Positions 8,051-18,800 of a stretch of DNA of 64,000 bases are shown here, piece after piece. The notes under the pieces are model-generated. The model saw only the letters and a list, made by a program, of their open reading frames with translations. It was not told the DNA's origin and did not search any database. Positions within the stretch are counted from its first letter, which is position 1, and each line of letters begins with the position of its first letter. The stretch comes from SZUA-100 sp965248135 (lineage in GTDB: Bacteria > Pseudomonadota > Alphaproteobacteria > Rhizobiales > Rhizobiaceae), in assembly GCA_965248135.1 (NCBI GenBank), contig CBDFIN010000012.1, positions 2,170,001 to 2,234,000 on the forward strand, given 5' to 3'. The position numbers were made by a program, and so were the translations under genes.

Positions 8051-9862
8051 TCAGAGCCCATAGTACCATGGGCCGATAAAGCTGAAAGAAAGCCACAACA
8101 ACACCACCAGCGGAACACCGGTTTTGAGAAAATCGGCAAAACGGTACTGTCCAGGCCCCATCACCAGCAAATTGGTCTGATAACCAACCGGTGTGGCGAA
8201 TGAACAATTAGCGGCAAATATGATGCAAACAACAAAGGCTTCGCGCGGTGCGCCGATAGCATCGGCCAAGCCAATGGCGACGGGCGTAAAAAGCACCGCC
8301 GTGGCGTTGTTGGACAAGATATTGGTAACAATGGCGGTGAACATAAACATCAGCGAGAGCACCAGCGCCGGCTCCCGGCCCTCAAGCAACATCGCAGCGC
8401 TGGTGGCAATGAAATCCGCACCCCCGGTCCCTTCCAGCGCGGTCGCAGCCGCAAGCGATGCGCCCACCAGCATGAAAATCTGGCTGTCGAAAGCCCGCGC
8501 GCTCTGGCGTATGTTCAAACACCCGGTCGCAATCATGGCAAATGCGCCGGCCAGCGAGGCGATCATAATAGGCAGCAGACCACTGGCGGCGCTAAGCACC
8601 ACAGCTGCAAATATCGCCATCGCCCGTGGCGCATAGGCACGCATCGGCACTTCCATCGCCGACCATTCCAGCAAAATGAGATCATGGCTCAAACGCAATC
8701 GCTCAAGGTCTTCGGGCATGCCGCCGATCAGCAAGGTGTCGCCCGGTTCAAGCCTGGTCTGGCGCATTAATGTCCGGGCCATGGCGGCCCGGCGCTGCAG
8801 ACCAATCACCATGGTGCCATAGGTGGCGCGAATGCCGGAATTTTCGATGGTGCGTCCGGCATAGCGCGAGCCCGGCGCGACAATTGCTTCTGCCAGGATA
8901 AAATCGCGTTCCACGGCAACCAAATCATCGCTGCCGCGCTGGCGGTCGTGCTCGGGCATTACCGGAAGCGAGGCTTCACCCATGGCCAGCGCCCGGGTTA
9001 ATGCTGTTCTGGTGGCGGCGACAATGACCACGTCGCCGAGACTGAGCTCGACATCTTCGAACGGCGGCAAGATGGCGCCACCATCCCGCAAGATCGAGCG
9101 CACCGTCATATCGGTCAGATCGAGAAACATGCCAGCCTTCGATTGAGCACCGCGCAAGGCGTGATCCTCGGTGATCTCGATCTGCGCCACAAACTGTTTG
9201 CCGCTCTGTGGCAAGGCCGCCTGATCCGCCTCATCGCTGCCGCCAAGTATCATCGGCATGACGTAGATGACATAAAGTCCGCCTATCACCGCCAGCATGG
9301 CACCGGGTATGGTAAAATCGAAAAAGCCAATGGTAATGCCGGACTTGGCCGCGACACCGGCCACCAGAAGATTGGTTGAAGAACCGATCATTGTCGTCAT
9401 CCCACCGAGGATGCCGATGAACGATAGGGGCATCAACGCTTTCGCGGCGCTAAAGCCCCGTTGTCGGGCGATAGCGGTAACAACAGGGATAAACATCACC
9501 ACTACCGGTGTGTTGTTAAGAAATGCGCTGACAATTGCCGCCACCACCAGCAGGATGACAATCGTGCGTTTGCCGCTTGAACCACCCAGCTTCGACATCC
9601 ACTGGGTTGGTTTTTCCAGCGCATCGGTGTTGAATAGTGCCTGACCGACAAGCAACAGCGCCAGCACAGTGACCAATGCCGGATTGGCAAAACCGACAAC
9701 CAGGTCGCCCGGTAATATCTGCGCTGCTTCATCCGCCATCGGCACCAGCGAGAACAGCAAAAGAAAGATCACCACGACGGCAAGCGACACTACCTCGATA
9801 GCCCATCGTTCCACCGCGAACGCGGTGATGGTGCCTAGGATGATAATAAATGTCATCCACAT
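8051..9862 (-). CDS. SLC13-family permease with TrkA-C domains
   Basis: 603 aa from the ATG at 9862 (MWMTFIIILG). In-frame extension to a TTG at 9895 is possible, and a strong GGAGGAGG sits between the two, too far from 9862 for a normal site, so the start is uncertain. Hydrophobic helices fill residues about 1-200 and 400-600; two RCK/TrkA-C-like soluble domains lie between (around IEITEDHALRGAQ and GDTLLIGGM). The pattern LNNTPVVVMFIPV and NILSNNATAVLFTPVAIG is the duplicated SLC13/DASS signature. Such proteins take up sulfate, dicarboxylates or similar anions; the substrate cannot be read here. Confidence 0.88.
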   Translation of the reverse strand: MWMTFIIILGTITAFAVERWAIEVVSLAVVVIFLLLFSLVPMADEAAQILPGDLVVGFANPALVTVLALLLVGQALFNTDALEKPTQWMSKLGGSSGKRTIVILLVVAAIVSAFLNNTPVVVMFIPVVTAIARQRGFSAAKALMPLSFIGILGGMTTMIGSSTNLLVAGVAAKSGITIGFFDFTIPGAMLAVIGGLYVIYVMPMILGGSDEADQAALPQSGKQFVAQIEITEDHALRGAQSKAGMFLDLTDMTVRSILRDGGAILPPFEDVELSLGDVVIVAATRTALTRALAMGEASLPVMPEHDRQRGSDDLVAVERDFILAEAIVAPGSRYAGRTIENSGIRATYGTMVIGLQRRAAMARTLMRQTRLEPGDTLLIGGMPEDLERLRLSHDLILLEWSAMEVPMRAYAPRAMAIFAAVVLSAASGLLPIMIASLAGAFAMIATGCLNIRQSARAFDSQIFMLVGASLAAATALEGTGGADFIATSAAMLLEGREPALVLSLMFMFTAIVTNILSNNATAVLFTPVAIGLADAIGAPREAFVVCIIFAANCSFATPVGYQTNLLVMGPGQYRFADFLKTGVPLVVLLWLSFSFIGPWYYGL

Positions 9863-10182
9863 GTGAAGGGTGTCGGGCAGGGCTTCCTCCTCCAAAGTGT
9901 AGAATCAGAATATCATGGTTTTGGCCAAAATACGGCCAATTTTAAAACTGATTGTAACAATAGCGCGTGCGTTTGGTATGTCGCAAACGCCGATATCGAG
10001 CCGCGATACCGGCCGCCCAACGTCGCAAAATGTCGGATGATTGTCGCCTTTGGTTGGCTAAATTCGGTGATAATACGCAAATTTTTAATAGTGGGTGTGT
10101 TGGCGCTGGCGTCTCCACCTGCCAAAAAGAATATTAACTGCGCAAAATCGTGCGCGTTAACACTGTATTAGGGGATGAATAA
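9863..10182. other. Divergent intergenic region, SLC13 permease / BCCT transporter
   Basis: About 320 bases holding the promoters of two divergent transporter genes. I see no convincing sigma-70 pair and no conserved RNA. A ribosome-binding match (AGGGGA) near 10169-10175 belongs to the BCCT gene. Confidence 0.45.
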
Positions 10183-11808
10183 TTGACAGATACAGCTGAA
10201 ACACCGGGCCGCGATGCGCCGCACCCGGTTGATACCGATTTTGAGATCGGCCAACAAAACATCACGCCATTTGGTCTCGACATCCACAACCCGGTATTCA
10301 TGGTATCGGGTATTGCGATTGTTGCTTTCGTTTTCATTACCTTGGCGTTCCAGGGGGCCGCGACCGAATTCTTTGGCTGGTTGAGACCCGCTTTGACATC
10401 GACATTTGATTGGTTCTTTCTCGGGGCCGCAGACATTTTCGTGATCTTTAGTATCTTTTTGATGGTCTCGCCGCTGGGCAAAATTCGCCTTGGTGGTGAC
10501 GATGCCAAGCCTGATTATTCCTATATGGGCTGGTTTGCCATGCTCTTTGCTGCCGGCATGGGCATCGGTTTGATGTTCTTTGGTGTTTCCGAGCCAATGT
10601 CTCATTTTGCCTCGTCAATGGGCGGCACAGTGGGAGAAGCCGGTGCGCGCACCGACTGGGCACCCCTGGGTGCTGCTGCAGGCGATGCCGAAGCTGCGCG
10701 CAATCTTGGTATGGCGGCAACCATATTCCACTGGGCACTACATCCGTGGGCGATCTATGCTGTAGTGGCGTTGTCGCTGGCCTTCTTCACCTACAATCGC
10801 GGGTTGCCGCTCACCCTTCGTTCAGCATTCTACCCGCTATTGGGAGAACGCGTCTGGGGCTGGTGGGGCCATGTTATTGATACATTGGCTGTTTTTGCCA
10901 CCCTTTTCGGGTTAGCGACATCGCTCGGTTTCGGAACTGAACAGGCGTTGGCCGGGCTCAATTTCCTGTTTGGCTGGGGCACGGGCAATGTTGCCAAAGT
11001 GGTGCTTATCTCGGTGATCACCGCTCTTGCTTTGATTTCGGTGGTACGCGGCCTTGACGGCGGTGTGAAGGTGCTTTCGGAAATCAACATCGTGCTCGCC
11101 GCATTGCTGTTGCTGTTCGTCATTCTGGTTGGGCCGACCGGCACCATCTTCAGCACGATTTTCTACGGTGGTGTTGCTTACCTGCAGGAAATTATTCCCC
11201 TGTCGATGCCGCTCGGTCGTGAAGATGCCAATTTCTCCCAGGGCTGGACGTCGTTCTATTGGGCCTGGTGGATTTCATGGTCACCTTTTGTCGGCATGTT
11301 CATCGCACGCGTTTCGCGCGGGCGCACGGTGCGCGAGTTTACCTTTTGCGTCATCATCATTCCGACCCTGGTTTGTGTCGTGTGGATGGGAACCTTCGGC
11401 GGCACGGCGATTGCCCAGGTAGTTGCCGACGCCGCTGCACCGGTCAAAGCGGCCTCCCTTGAACTGAAACTGTTCGAGATGCTGAAACCACTGCCGTTGG
11501 CGACATTCACCTCGTTCCTGGGTATCGTGTTGGTGCTGGTGTTCTTCGTCACCTCGTCGGATTCAGGTTCGCTGGTGATCGACACCATCACCGCCGGTGG
11601 CAAGACCGATGCGCCCGTTGCCCAGCGCGTGTTCTGGTGCACATTTGAAGGCGTCGTTGCAGCAACATTGTTGCTGGTGGGCGGTTCTTCCGCCCTGACG
11701 GCGCTGCAGGCGATGGCGGTTTCGACCGGCTTTCCATTCACCATCGTGCTCTTGGCCATGTGCGTCAGCCTTTATATCGGGCTGAGGCAGTCACAGAAGG
11801 AAGGCTAA
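10183..11808 (+). CDS. BCCT-family betaine/choline/carnitine transporter
   Basis: 541 aa from a TTG codon with AGGGGA 7 bases upstream; this start also gives an N-terminus of normal length. Twelve helices are expected. Diagnostic segments are FFGVSEPMSHF near residue 130 and the Trp-rich motif FYWAWWISWSPFVGMFIARV near residue 360, followed by SRGRTVREF. The family imports quaternary ammonium osmolytes with Na+ or H+; the exact substrate is not determinable. No long cytoplasmic C-terminal osmosensor like that of BetP is present, since the protein ends soon after the last helix. A hairpin follows the stop. Confidence 0.92.
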   Translation: MTDTAETPGRDAPHPVDTDFEIGQQNITPFGLDIHNPVFMVSGIAIVAFVFITLAFQGAATEFFGWLRPALTSTFDWFFLGAADIFVIFSIFLMVSPLGKIRLGGDDAKPDYSYMGWFAMLFAAGMGIGLMFFGVSEPMSHFASSMGGTVGEAGARTDWAPLGAAAGDAEAARNLGMAATIFHWALHPWAIYAVVALSLAFFTYNRGLPLTLRSAFYPLLGERVWGWWGHVIDTLAVFATLFGLATSLGFGTEQALAGLNFLFGWGTGNVAKVVLISVITALALISVVRGLDGGVKVLSEINIVLAALLLLFVILVGPTGTIFSTIFYGGVAYLQEIIPLSMPLGREDANFSQGWTSFYWAWWISWSPFVGMFIARVSRGRTVREFTFCVIIIPTLVCVVWMGTFGGTAIAQVVADAAAPVKAASLELKLFEMLKPLPLATFTSFLGIVLVLVFFVTSSDSGSLVIDTITAGGKTDAPVAQRVFWCTFEGVVAATLLLVGGSSALTALQAMAVSTGFPFTIVLLAMCVSLYIGLRQSQKEG

Positions 11809-11809
11809 G

Positions 11810-11836
11810 TCTGCCGCAATACTTCCGGCAGATTTA
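11810..11836 (+). terminator. Hairpin after the BCCT gene
   Basis: TCTGCCG at 11810-11816 pairs with CGGCAGA at 11826-11832 and is followed by a short TTT. A plausible but weak intrinsic terminator, immediately downstream of the stop. Confidence 0.5.
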
Positions 11837-11848
11837 ACACGGAAAAGT

Positions 11849-11893
11849 CCGGATTTGCTTGCAAGCGTGATCACCACGCAAAGGCAAATCCGG
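11849..11893. repeat. Long inverted repeat between BCCT and RDD genes
   Basis: CCGGATTTGC (11849-11858) is perfectly complementary to GCAAATCCGG (11884-11893), and an inner GCGTG/CACGC pair extends the structure. It lies between convergent genes and could end the minus-strand RDD transcript or be a mobile palindrome. Confidence 0.55.
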
Positions 11894-11931
11894 GTTGTTA
11901 TACCAAAGGGAGGAGACTTCGCGAAAAATAA

Positions 11932-12411
11932 TCAATACAAGCGATCGACCCGCACCACATAGGTGCCCAGAAGAACGTCGTGTAATAACCGCTTTCTCGA
12001 CGAAAAGAACGTCACCAGCAAAAGCAACGGAAAAGCGGCGAATAGCCAAAACAGTACGCCATGCAGGATAGCCAGGAACGGATCGACTCGACCACCTTCC
12101 AACTTTTTGATCTTAATCCCCATCATACCCATACCGATTGTCGCCTGGTTGGGGCCACCCATGGTTAGCGCCAGATAAATGATCGCCACAGTGGCTGGCA
12201 ATATGGCGTAAAGCGCCCAGGCAAGGCCCAATGTCAGCAAACCCAAAATGCCAATGATAAATGCAAACGGTACTGAAAACAGCGCCACCAGCAGATAGTC
12301 GATCAAAAACGCCAAAATTCGGGCGGTGCGAACGCCTGAAAGCTGTTCCGCTGTTACCGGTTGCGGGTTTAGTTCGTCATAATCGTAGACGTGGCTGTAA
12401 TTACGGGCCAT
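11932..12411 (-). CDS. RDD-family membrane protein
   Basis: 159 aa from the ATG at 12411 (MARNYSHVYDYDELNP). The RDD domain is shown by SGVRTARILAFLIDYLLVAL, with the characteristic Arg and Asp, and three further helices follow. Family members are small inner-membrane proteins; some are linked to Na+/H+ exchange, but function here is unknown. It lies downstream of hemB on the same strand, about 120 bases away, an arrangement seen in Rhizobiales. Confidence 0.85.
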   Translation of the reverse strand: MARNYSHVYDYDELNPQPVTAEQLSGVRTARILAFLIDYLLVALFSVPFAFIIGILGLLTLGLAWALYAILPATVAIIYLALTMGGPNQATIGMGMMGIKIKKLEGGRVDPFLAILHGVLFWLFAAFPLLLLVTFFSSRKRLLHDVLLGTYVVRVDRLY

Positions 12412-12532
12412 GGCAAAACACCCTCCTGTCCATATTGACATGGGAGGTATCCCCGGCTGATTCAAGTGCGGCGATTAAGGGCAGTACTGTCAACATCGTG
12501 GGTTGGTTGACCGGAGCAACCGGAAACTTGTC

Positions 12533-13603
<1,071 letters not shown>

Positions 13604-13679
13604 TTATGAAGAAGGTATTATCAGCGCTGCAAATGGGTTGTGTGTTGCTGTTGGTGAAAAGTTATGAGACAATCATGCG

Positions 13680-14405
13680 ATGCGAGGCATGGGAGCAATC
13701 AGTAAGATATCATCATTGGTGCTGGTGATTGGGCCAATTGCGTTGATCATCGCTGGTTCGTTAACGCTGTCCAAATCGAGGGCAAATGGCAATGTCGACA
13801 TGCTGTTGTTATTGGCCCAGGATATCTCGGCCAGCGTTGATGAAAATGAATTTTTGTTGATGCGCGAAGGATTGGCCGCTGCGCTGGAATCTCCTGAGGT
13901 AGCCCATGCCATAGCGTCGGGTCAGAACGGCGCTATAGGGCTGGCAGTAGTGCAATGGTCTGGATTTTCCGAACAACAAGTCAACATTGACTGGAGGCGG
14001 GTAGCCACCCCGGCGGACTTGACGACTGTCGCCGGCGAGGTGCGTCGTTTCGGCCGACGATGGGATCATGGGTCCACCGACATCGGCGGGGCGATTGAAT
14101 TTTCCAAGCGAAAGATTTTGTCAGCGCCATTCACCGCACCCAGAATGGTTATCGATGTCGCCGGCGATGGCACCAACAACACCAATCAAACGCCTAATCT
14201 GGAACGCGACAGGGCGGTAAAAGAGGGCCTTATCATTAATGGTCTTGCGATCACCGGTGGCAGCCCGGCTTTGTTAAACTACTACGAAATGTTCGTCATC
14301 GGCGGACCGGGCGCCTTTGCTGAGGCGACCGACGATTACCCCAGTTTCGAGCGTGCCATGCGCCGCAAACTGGTGCGTGAGATCAATCATATGATCTTAT
14401 TTTAG
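13680..14405 (+). CDS. DUF1194 (von Willebrand A-like) protein
   Basis: 241 aa. An N-terminal hydrophobic segment (residues 12-29) is a signal or anchor. The mature domain begins NVDMLLLLAQDISASVDENE, a DxSxS metal-ion-dependent adhesion site typical of VWA folds, and continues with the DUF1194 pattern GAIGLAVVQWSG, HGSTDIGGAI and DVAGDGTNN. It is probably an exported metal-binding domain of unknown role. It is convergent with the EF-G-like gene, 16 bases apart. Confidence 0.85.
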   Translation: MRGMGAISKISSLVLVIGPIALIIAGSLTLSKSRANGNVDMLLLLAQDISASVDENEFLLMREGLAAALESPEVAHAIASGQNGAIGLAVVQWSGFSEQQVNIDWRRVATPADLTTVAGEVRRFGRRWDHGSTDIGGAIEFSKRKILSAPFTAPRMVIDVAGDGTNNTNQTPNLERDRAVKEGLIINGLAITGGSPALLNYYEMFVIGGPGAFAEATDDYPSFERAMRRKLVREINHMILF

Positions 14406-14421
14406 GCAAAAAGGGGTAGCC

Positions 14422-16371
14422 CTAAGTTTCCTCCGCGTGTTCGGCAACGATGATCTCGGCTTCCTTACCGTACAATTCTTCAAAATGATCGAAGGTGCTG
14501 TCAAAGTAACCAATGCCCTGGGTCGAAGAGCGTACCGAACGGGCCAGCTCCTCAAGCACGCTGCCAGGCACCAGAGCGCGGAAAACATCCCAGCCCTTGG
14601 CGTTTTCATCGCGGTCAAACCCAAGCACCTGACCCTTCATGGACGACACAACGGGTACAAGATTACCGGAATAGACAGACGGTATGTGAAACTCGATTTT
14701 GAATATCGGTTGCAAAAGTACCGGAGAAGCTTCGCTCAGCGCCTGCTGCACGCCCATTCTGCCGGCGGCGCGGAAGGCGAAATCCGAACTGTCCACCGAA
14801 TGATGCCGGCCATCGGTCAAATGAACGCTCACATCAATGGCAGGAAAGCCCAACGGTCCTTTTGCCAGTGTTTCCTTGGCTCCGGTTTCAACTGCCGGAA
14901 TATAGTTTCTCGGCACCGCGCCACCCTTGACGCTGTCAGTAAAAGCGAATCCCTCACCACGCGGTAGCGGTTGAACGGTTAGTTTCACGTCAGCAAACTG
15001 GCCCGCGCCGCCTGATTGTTTGCGGTGGCGGTAGCTGACTTCGCATTTTTTGGTGATGGTTTCACGATAGGTGGGGCGGGGAAGTCGATCACCCACATCA
15101 ACGTGGAAAATCTCCGCCAGCGTTTCGCGTATATTGCGCAAGTGCAACGGTCCCTGAACGCAAACCTGTTGTGCGCCGCTTCCTTCCTCTTTTGATGTTT
15201 CCAGACCGGAATCTGTTTCGGCAAGCCTTGCCAGTGTGCCGGATAGTTTGGTTTCGTCGCGTTCGTTGGTCGGTTCGAGCACCGCGTTGAACATCGGCGT
15301 TGGGGGTTTGGTCCAATCGGGTGCTGCGATGGCGGTGCCGGAGGTTAAAAGCGAGGGCGCTTGCAGGTGGTCGGATTTCAGAGCCGCGAAAATCTGTCCG
15401 TCGGCAACCTCACCAGAAAACGGCTTGTTGGTTGCAGGGTTTTGCACCGATCCAAGGTTAGCACCAGCCAGCTCAACCCCTTGTTTTAGTCCACTATTGA
15501 GCGCGCGCGTGAGCACGGTTTTGCCAACATTTTGCCGATGGTAGGAGTGAAAACTCACGGCGACCAGTTTGTCCTCAGCAATTTCACTTGCTGCCGCAAG
15601 CCGGTTTTTCAGCACTTCCAGCGGCGGTGCTTCATGGCGAAGTTGCTTCATCAATCGCATAACACCGTTGTTGTGGCTGGCGGCTCCGACGAATACTGGA
15701 ATGATCTGATTTTCTTGCAAAACACGCGCCGAAACCGAATAGACCGCATCACTTGGCGGATGCCGGTCTTCAATCAGTTCTTCCAACAGCCAGTCGTCAT
15801 ATTCCGACAGCAGTTCGAGCAGTTCCGTATGATCGTGCTGCTCACGCTCTGCAGCACTTTCCGGGATATCGACCAGCATCGATGTTTTTTGTTCCCGATA
15901 ACGCCAGGCGCGTTCCGAAATCAGGTCGACCACACCAACGACGGTGTCGCCTTCGCGGATTGGCATTTGGCGAAGCACCAGCGCATGGTTGGAATAATCC
16001 TGTATCGCTGCGACAATATCCCGCAACCTGCCACGGGGCTCGTCCATCCGGTTGACGAACAAAACGCACGGTGTGCCCGAGGCTTCTATCGCTCGCAGAT
16101 AAGGTGCCGCCAGTACCGCGCTGTCAGGATCGGGAGAAACGCATAGAATACAGGCATCGCTGGCAAGCAGTGCGTTGTTGGCATGCGCCAAAGCCTCATT
16201 GGTACCCGGTACATCGATGGCGCACCACTCATCGCCCATAAAGTTAAACTTTGTCAGGCTTATACCATATGGCGATGTGGTTTTTTTCGGTTCGCCCTCC
16301 AGCGAGCCTAGTTTTTCAACCAGGGTAGATTTCCCCGAGTGCGATGGACCAAGTACCGAAAAGCAACGCAT
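14422..16371 (-). CDS. Elongation factor G-like GTPase
   Basis: 649 aa from the ATG at 16371 (MRCFSVLGPSHSGKST). GTPase motifs: P-loop GPSHSGKST, G3 as DVPGTNE (the usual DxPGH has Asn-Glu after Thr here), and G4 as NRMD. Domains II to V follow in EF-G order, with domain IV around YRHRKQSGGAGQFADVKL and domain V ending near the C-terminus. It is shorter than canonical EF-G (about 690-700 aa) and lacks the standard switch II sequence, so it is a paralog rather than the essential fusA product. Alphaproteobacteria commonly carry such a gene; its job is unclear. Confidence 0.88.
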   Translation of the reverse strand: MRCFSVLGPSHSGKSTLVEKLGSLEGEPKKTTSPYGISLTKFNFMGDEWCAIDVPGTNEALAHANNALLASDACILCVSPDPDSAVLAAPYLRAIEASGTPCVLFVNRMDEPRGRLRDIVAAIQDYSNHALVLRQMPIREGDTVVGVVDLISERAWRYREQKTSMLVDIPESAAEREQHDHTELLELLSEYDDWLLEELIEDRHPPSDAVYSVSARVLQENQIIPVFVGAASHNNGVMRLMKQLRHEAPPLEVLKNRLAAASEIAEDKLVAVSFHSYHRQNVGKTVLTRALNSGLKQGVELAGANLGSVQNPATNKPFSGEVADGQIFAALKSDHLQAPSLLTSGTAIAAPDWTKPPTPMFNAVLEPTNERDETKLSGTLARLAETDSGLETSKEEGSGAQQVCVQGPLHLRNIRETLAEIFHVDVGDRLPRPTYRETITKKCEVSYRHRKQSGGAGQFADVKLTVQPLPRGEGFAFTDSVKGGAVPRNYIPAVETGAKETLAKGPLGFPAIDVSVHLTDGRHHSVDSSDFAFRAAGRMGVQQALSEASPVLLQPIFKIEFHIPSVYSGNLVPVVSSMKGQVLGFDRDENAKGWDVFRALVPGSVLEELARSVRSSTQGIGYFDSTFDHFEELYGKEAEIIVAEHAEET

Positions 16372-16637
16372 TAAATTCTCTCCCGCAAACACGATAATGA
16401 CATCGATACATTAAGCACGGTTCAGACAGGAATTTCCAGTGCACATAGCCGGATTTCTGAGTCTTGGTGCTTTTGGTGTTGCCATTATCGTTGCGGCACC
16501 GATTGTCAATCATCCCATTTGTAAGTTGTCATCCTTTGGCCTAATAGTCTGAGCTAAAGCCAACGGGATTCTATACCCAAACGACAATTCTTCAATTAGC
16601 CGCGACGCCTTCGATACCCTTAACCAGCTTCTTCAAT

Positions 16638-17711
16638 ATGACCCAGCCCGAAATTCTGTTTCATCGCCATCACCATGCCGGGGTCGTTACCATCAACCGG
16701 CCAGAAACACTGAACGCCGTCACCTATGCCATGATCCTTGGTTTGCACGCCCAATTGGTCGAGTGGGAAGACGACCCCGCCGTCAAACACGTGATCATCA
16801 AAGCGGCATCGGGCAGGGCGTTTTCTGCCGGTGGCGACATTCGCAACCTTTACGAGCGCGGCAGGGCAGGCAAACCGAATTTACAATTCTTCTGGGATGA
16901 GTACCGTCTCAATGCCTATATCAAGTCCTATCCCAAGCCCTATATCGCCTTGATTGATGGCATTGTGATGGGCGGAGGGGTCGGAATTTCCTTTCATGGC
17001 TCACACCGTATAGCAGGGGACAACATCGCCTTCGCCATGCCGGAAGTCGGCATTGGTTTTTTTCCTGACGTTGGTGGCAGTTACTTTTTGCCGCGCATGC
17101 CCGGAGAGACCGGCATGTATCTGGCGCTAACCGGTAATCGCATCAAGAAGGAAGACTGCCTTTGGGCCGGCCTTGCCACTCATGCATGTTCAAGCGACCG
17201 ATTGCCGGAAATTGAAGAAGCCATCTGCCGCAGTGAAGACGCAGAAATAGTGCTTGAGAATTATCTGCCGAAAAATAGCGAGGATGACCTTGCGGCCGGG
17301 CTGGATGAAGTTAATACGGCTTTTGGTGGCGAAACAGTTGATAAAATATTGCTGAGACTTGACGCCATGGCATTCAGCAGAATTGAACGCATTAGCCAAT
17401 GGGCAACCGAAACTCTCGCCACCATTAAAAGAAAATCTCCGACAAGTCTGGCAATTGCCCTTCGCCAGCTGCGCCAGGGCAGGGGCCTTTCAATGCCTCA
17501 ATGCATGCAGTTGGAATACCGTATTGTTTCCGCCGTGCTTGAAGGCCACGATTTCTACGAGGGCATTCGCGCGGCGATCATCGACAAGGACAATACACCC
17601 GGCTGGAAACCGGCGACGTTGGAGCAGGTTGACCCGCAGGCAATTGACGCTATCTTTGCAGCCAGAAAAGGAAACCGCGGAACGCTTGGTGGGGAACTTC
17701 AGTTTGAATGA
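16638..17711 (+). CDS. Enoyl-CoA hydratase/isomerase family, probable 3-hydroxyisobutyryl-CoA hydrolase
   Basis: 357 aa, which fits the hydrolase subgroup and is longer than plain enoyl-CoA hydratases. The crotonase fold is shown by TINRPETLNAVTYAM, the oxyanion segment GRAFSAGGDIRNLY and IDGIVMGGGVGIS, with MPEVGIGFFPDVGGSYFL typical of HIBCH. It would release 3-hydroxyisobutyrate from its CoA ester in valine breakdown. The stop overlaps the start of the DUF6163 gene (ATGA), indicating translational coupling. Confidence 0.88.
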   Translation: MTQPEILFHRHHHAGVVTINRPETLNAVTYAMILGLHAQLVEWEDDPAVKHVIIKAASGRAFSAGGDIRNLYERGRAGKPNLQFFWDEYRLNAYIKSYPKPYIALIDGIVMGGGVGISFHGSHRIAGDNIAFAMPEVGIGFFPDVGGSYFLPRMPGETGMYLALTGNRIKKEDCLWAGLATHACSSDRLPEIEEAICRSEDAEIVLENYLPKNSEDDLAAGLDEVNTAFGGETVDKILLRLDAMAFSRIERISQWATETLATIKRKSPTSLAIALRQLRQGRGLSMPQCMQLEYRIVSAVLEGHDFYEGIRAAIIDKDNTPGWKPATLEQVDPQAIDAIFAARKGNRGTLGGELQFE

Positions 17712-18121
17712 TAGATCAAAAAGACAGTAAAGCCGAGCCACCACCCATGATTGAATTGGCCTTTGTCTGGTATCTGCGGGCACTGGCGATCTGTTTCATC
17801 GGTTTCACGCTGCAATACTGGTTGCGGGTGAGCGGTTATTATCCAGGTGAAAATTGGCGCTTCGATACCATGACAATCGAGTGGAAAATCGTCTGCGCCA
17901 TGTTGTCTGTATTGCTGCCGGTTTCGGCCGTTGGTCTTTGGTCGACATTGTTTTGGGGTCAAGTCGTGTGGACCATAGCGATTGTGACGGAACTGCTAAT
18001 GTTCGGCTGGTTTTCCAGTATCTACGGTGTCAATCCGTGGCTCACTACGTTTCACCTGGCTTCCATCATAATATATTTGACGTTCCGGCTGGTCATTCGT
18101 TTCAAAGCCAATAAAGGGTGA
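17708..18121 (+). CDS. DUF6163-like membrane protein
   Basis: 137 aa with about four helices (residues 20-38, 58-78, 84-104, 112-130). The start overlaps the hydrolase stop by four bases. From memory this matches the rhizobial DUF6163 group, which often sits upstream of the ldtR regulator as it does here. No catalytic motif; function unknown. Confidence 0.75.
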   Translation: MIDQKDSKAEPPPMIELAFVWYLRALAICFIGFTLQYWLRVSGYYPGENWRFDTMTIEWKIVCAMLSVLLPVSAVGLWSTLFWGQVVWTIAIVTELLMFGWFSSIYGVNPWLTTFHLASIIIYLTFRLVIRFKANKG

Positions 18122-18287
18122 ATCTACATCCTTACCAAATTATTGAACATGTTGATTTTATTGAATTTTACGAGTTCGCGGTAAGATTGGGTTAAGACTG
18201 TGCTTTAAGTCGAATTTTAGACAAACTGTGTAGGATGGCAGCAATGGTGGAGAAAAAATAACCACCACCAAACAGAGAGGCTATCCC

Positions 18288-18800
18288 ATGATTAACGCAC
18301 CAATGGTTGCCGGTGTGGCCGCAACCGAAGATGACAATGGCGAGATTAAACCGGTTTATTTGGAGTCCCTGACACTTGTGGAACGGTTGCATCGCCGTCT
18401 GCTAGATGTCATTAAAGATGAGTTCGACCGGCAAGGGCGCGGCGATGTCAATGCTGTTCAGGCACTGCTTTTATACAATATAGGTGATTCTGAATTGACC
18501 GCGGGCGAACTGCGTTCGCGGGGTTACTATCTTGGCTCCAATGTTTCCTATAACCTGAAGAAACTGGTCGACCAGGGTTTCATCCATCACCAGCGTTCAC
18601 GCACCGACCGCCGGTCAGTCAAGGTAAGTTTGACCGACAAAGGCAAGCAAATCGCCGAAACGGTCGACGGTCTTTACAATCGTCAATTGATGTCGATTGA
18701 AAAGGTGGGCGGCATCAGCAGTGACGAGTTCCACCGGATGAATAAATCGCTGCAGCGCCTGGAGCGTTTCTGGACTGATCAGATTCTGTACCGGCTTTAG
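18288..18800 (+). CDS. ldtR: MarR-family regulator LdtR
   Basis: 170 aa. A winged helix-turn-helix occupies residues about 55-125: LTAGELRSRGYYLGSNVSYN (recognition helix) and the wing RSRTDRRSVKVSLTDKG. The sequence and the neighbouring L,D-transpeptidase gene match LdtR, known in Liberibacter and Sinorhizobium to control ldtP and osmotic tolerance. A strong hairpin follows the gene, separating it from ldtP. Confidence 0.88.
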   Translation: MINAPMVAGVAATEDDNGEIKPVYLESLTLVERLHRRLLDVIKDEFDRQGRGDVNAVQALLLYNIGDSELTAGELRSRGYYLGSNVSYNLKKLVDQGFIHHQRSRTDRRSVKVSLTDKGKQIAETVDGLYNRQLMSIEKVGGISSDEFHRMNKSLQRLERFWTDQILYRL

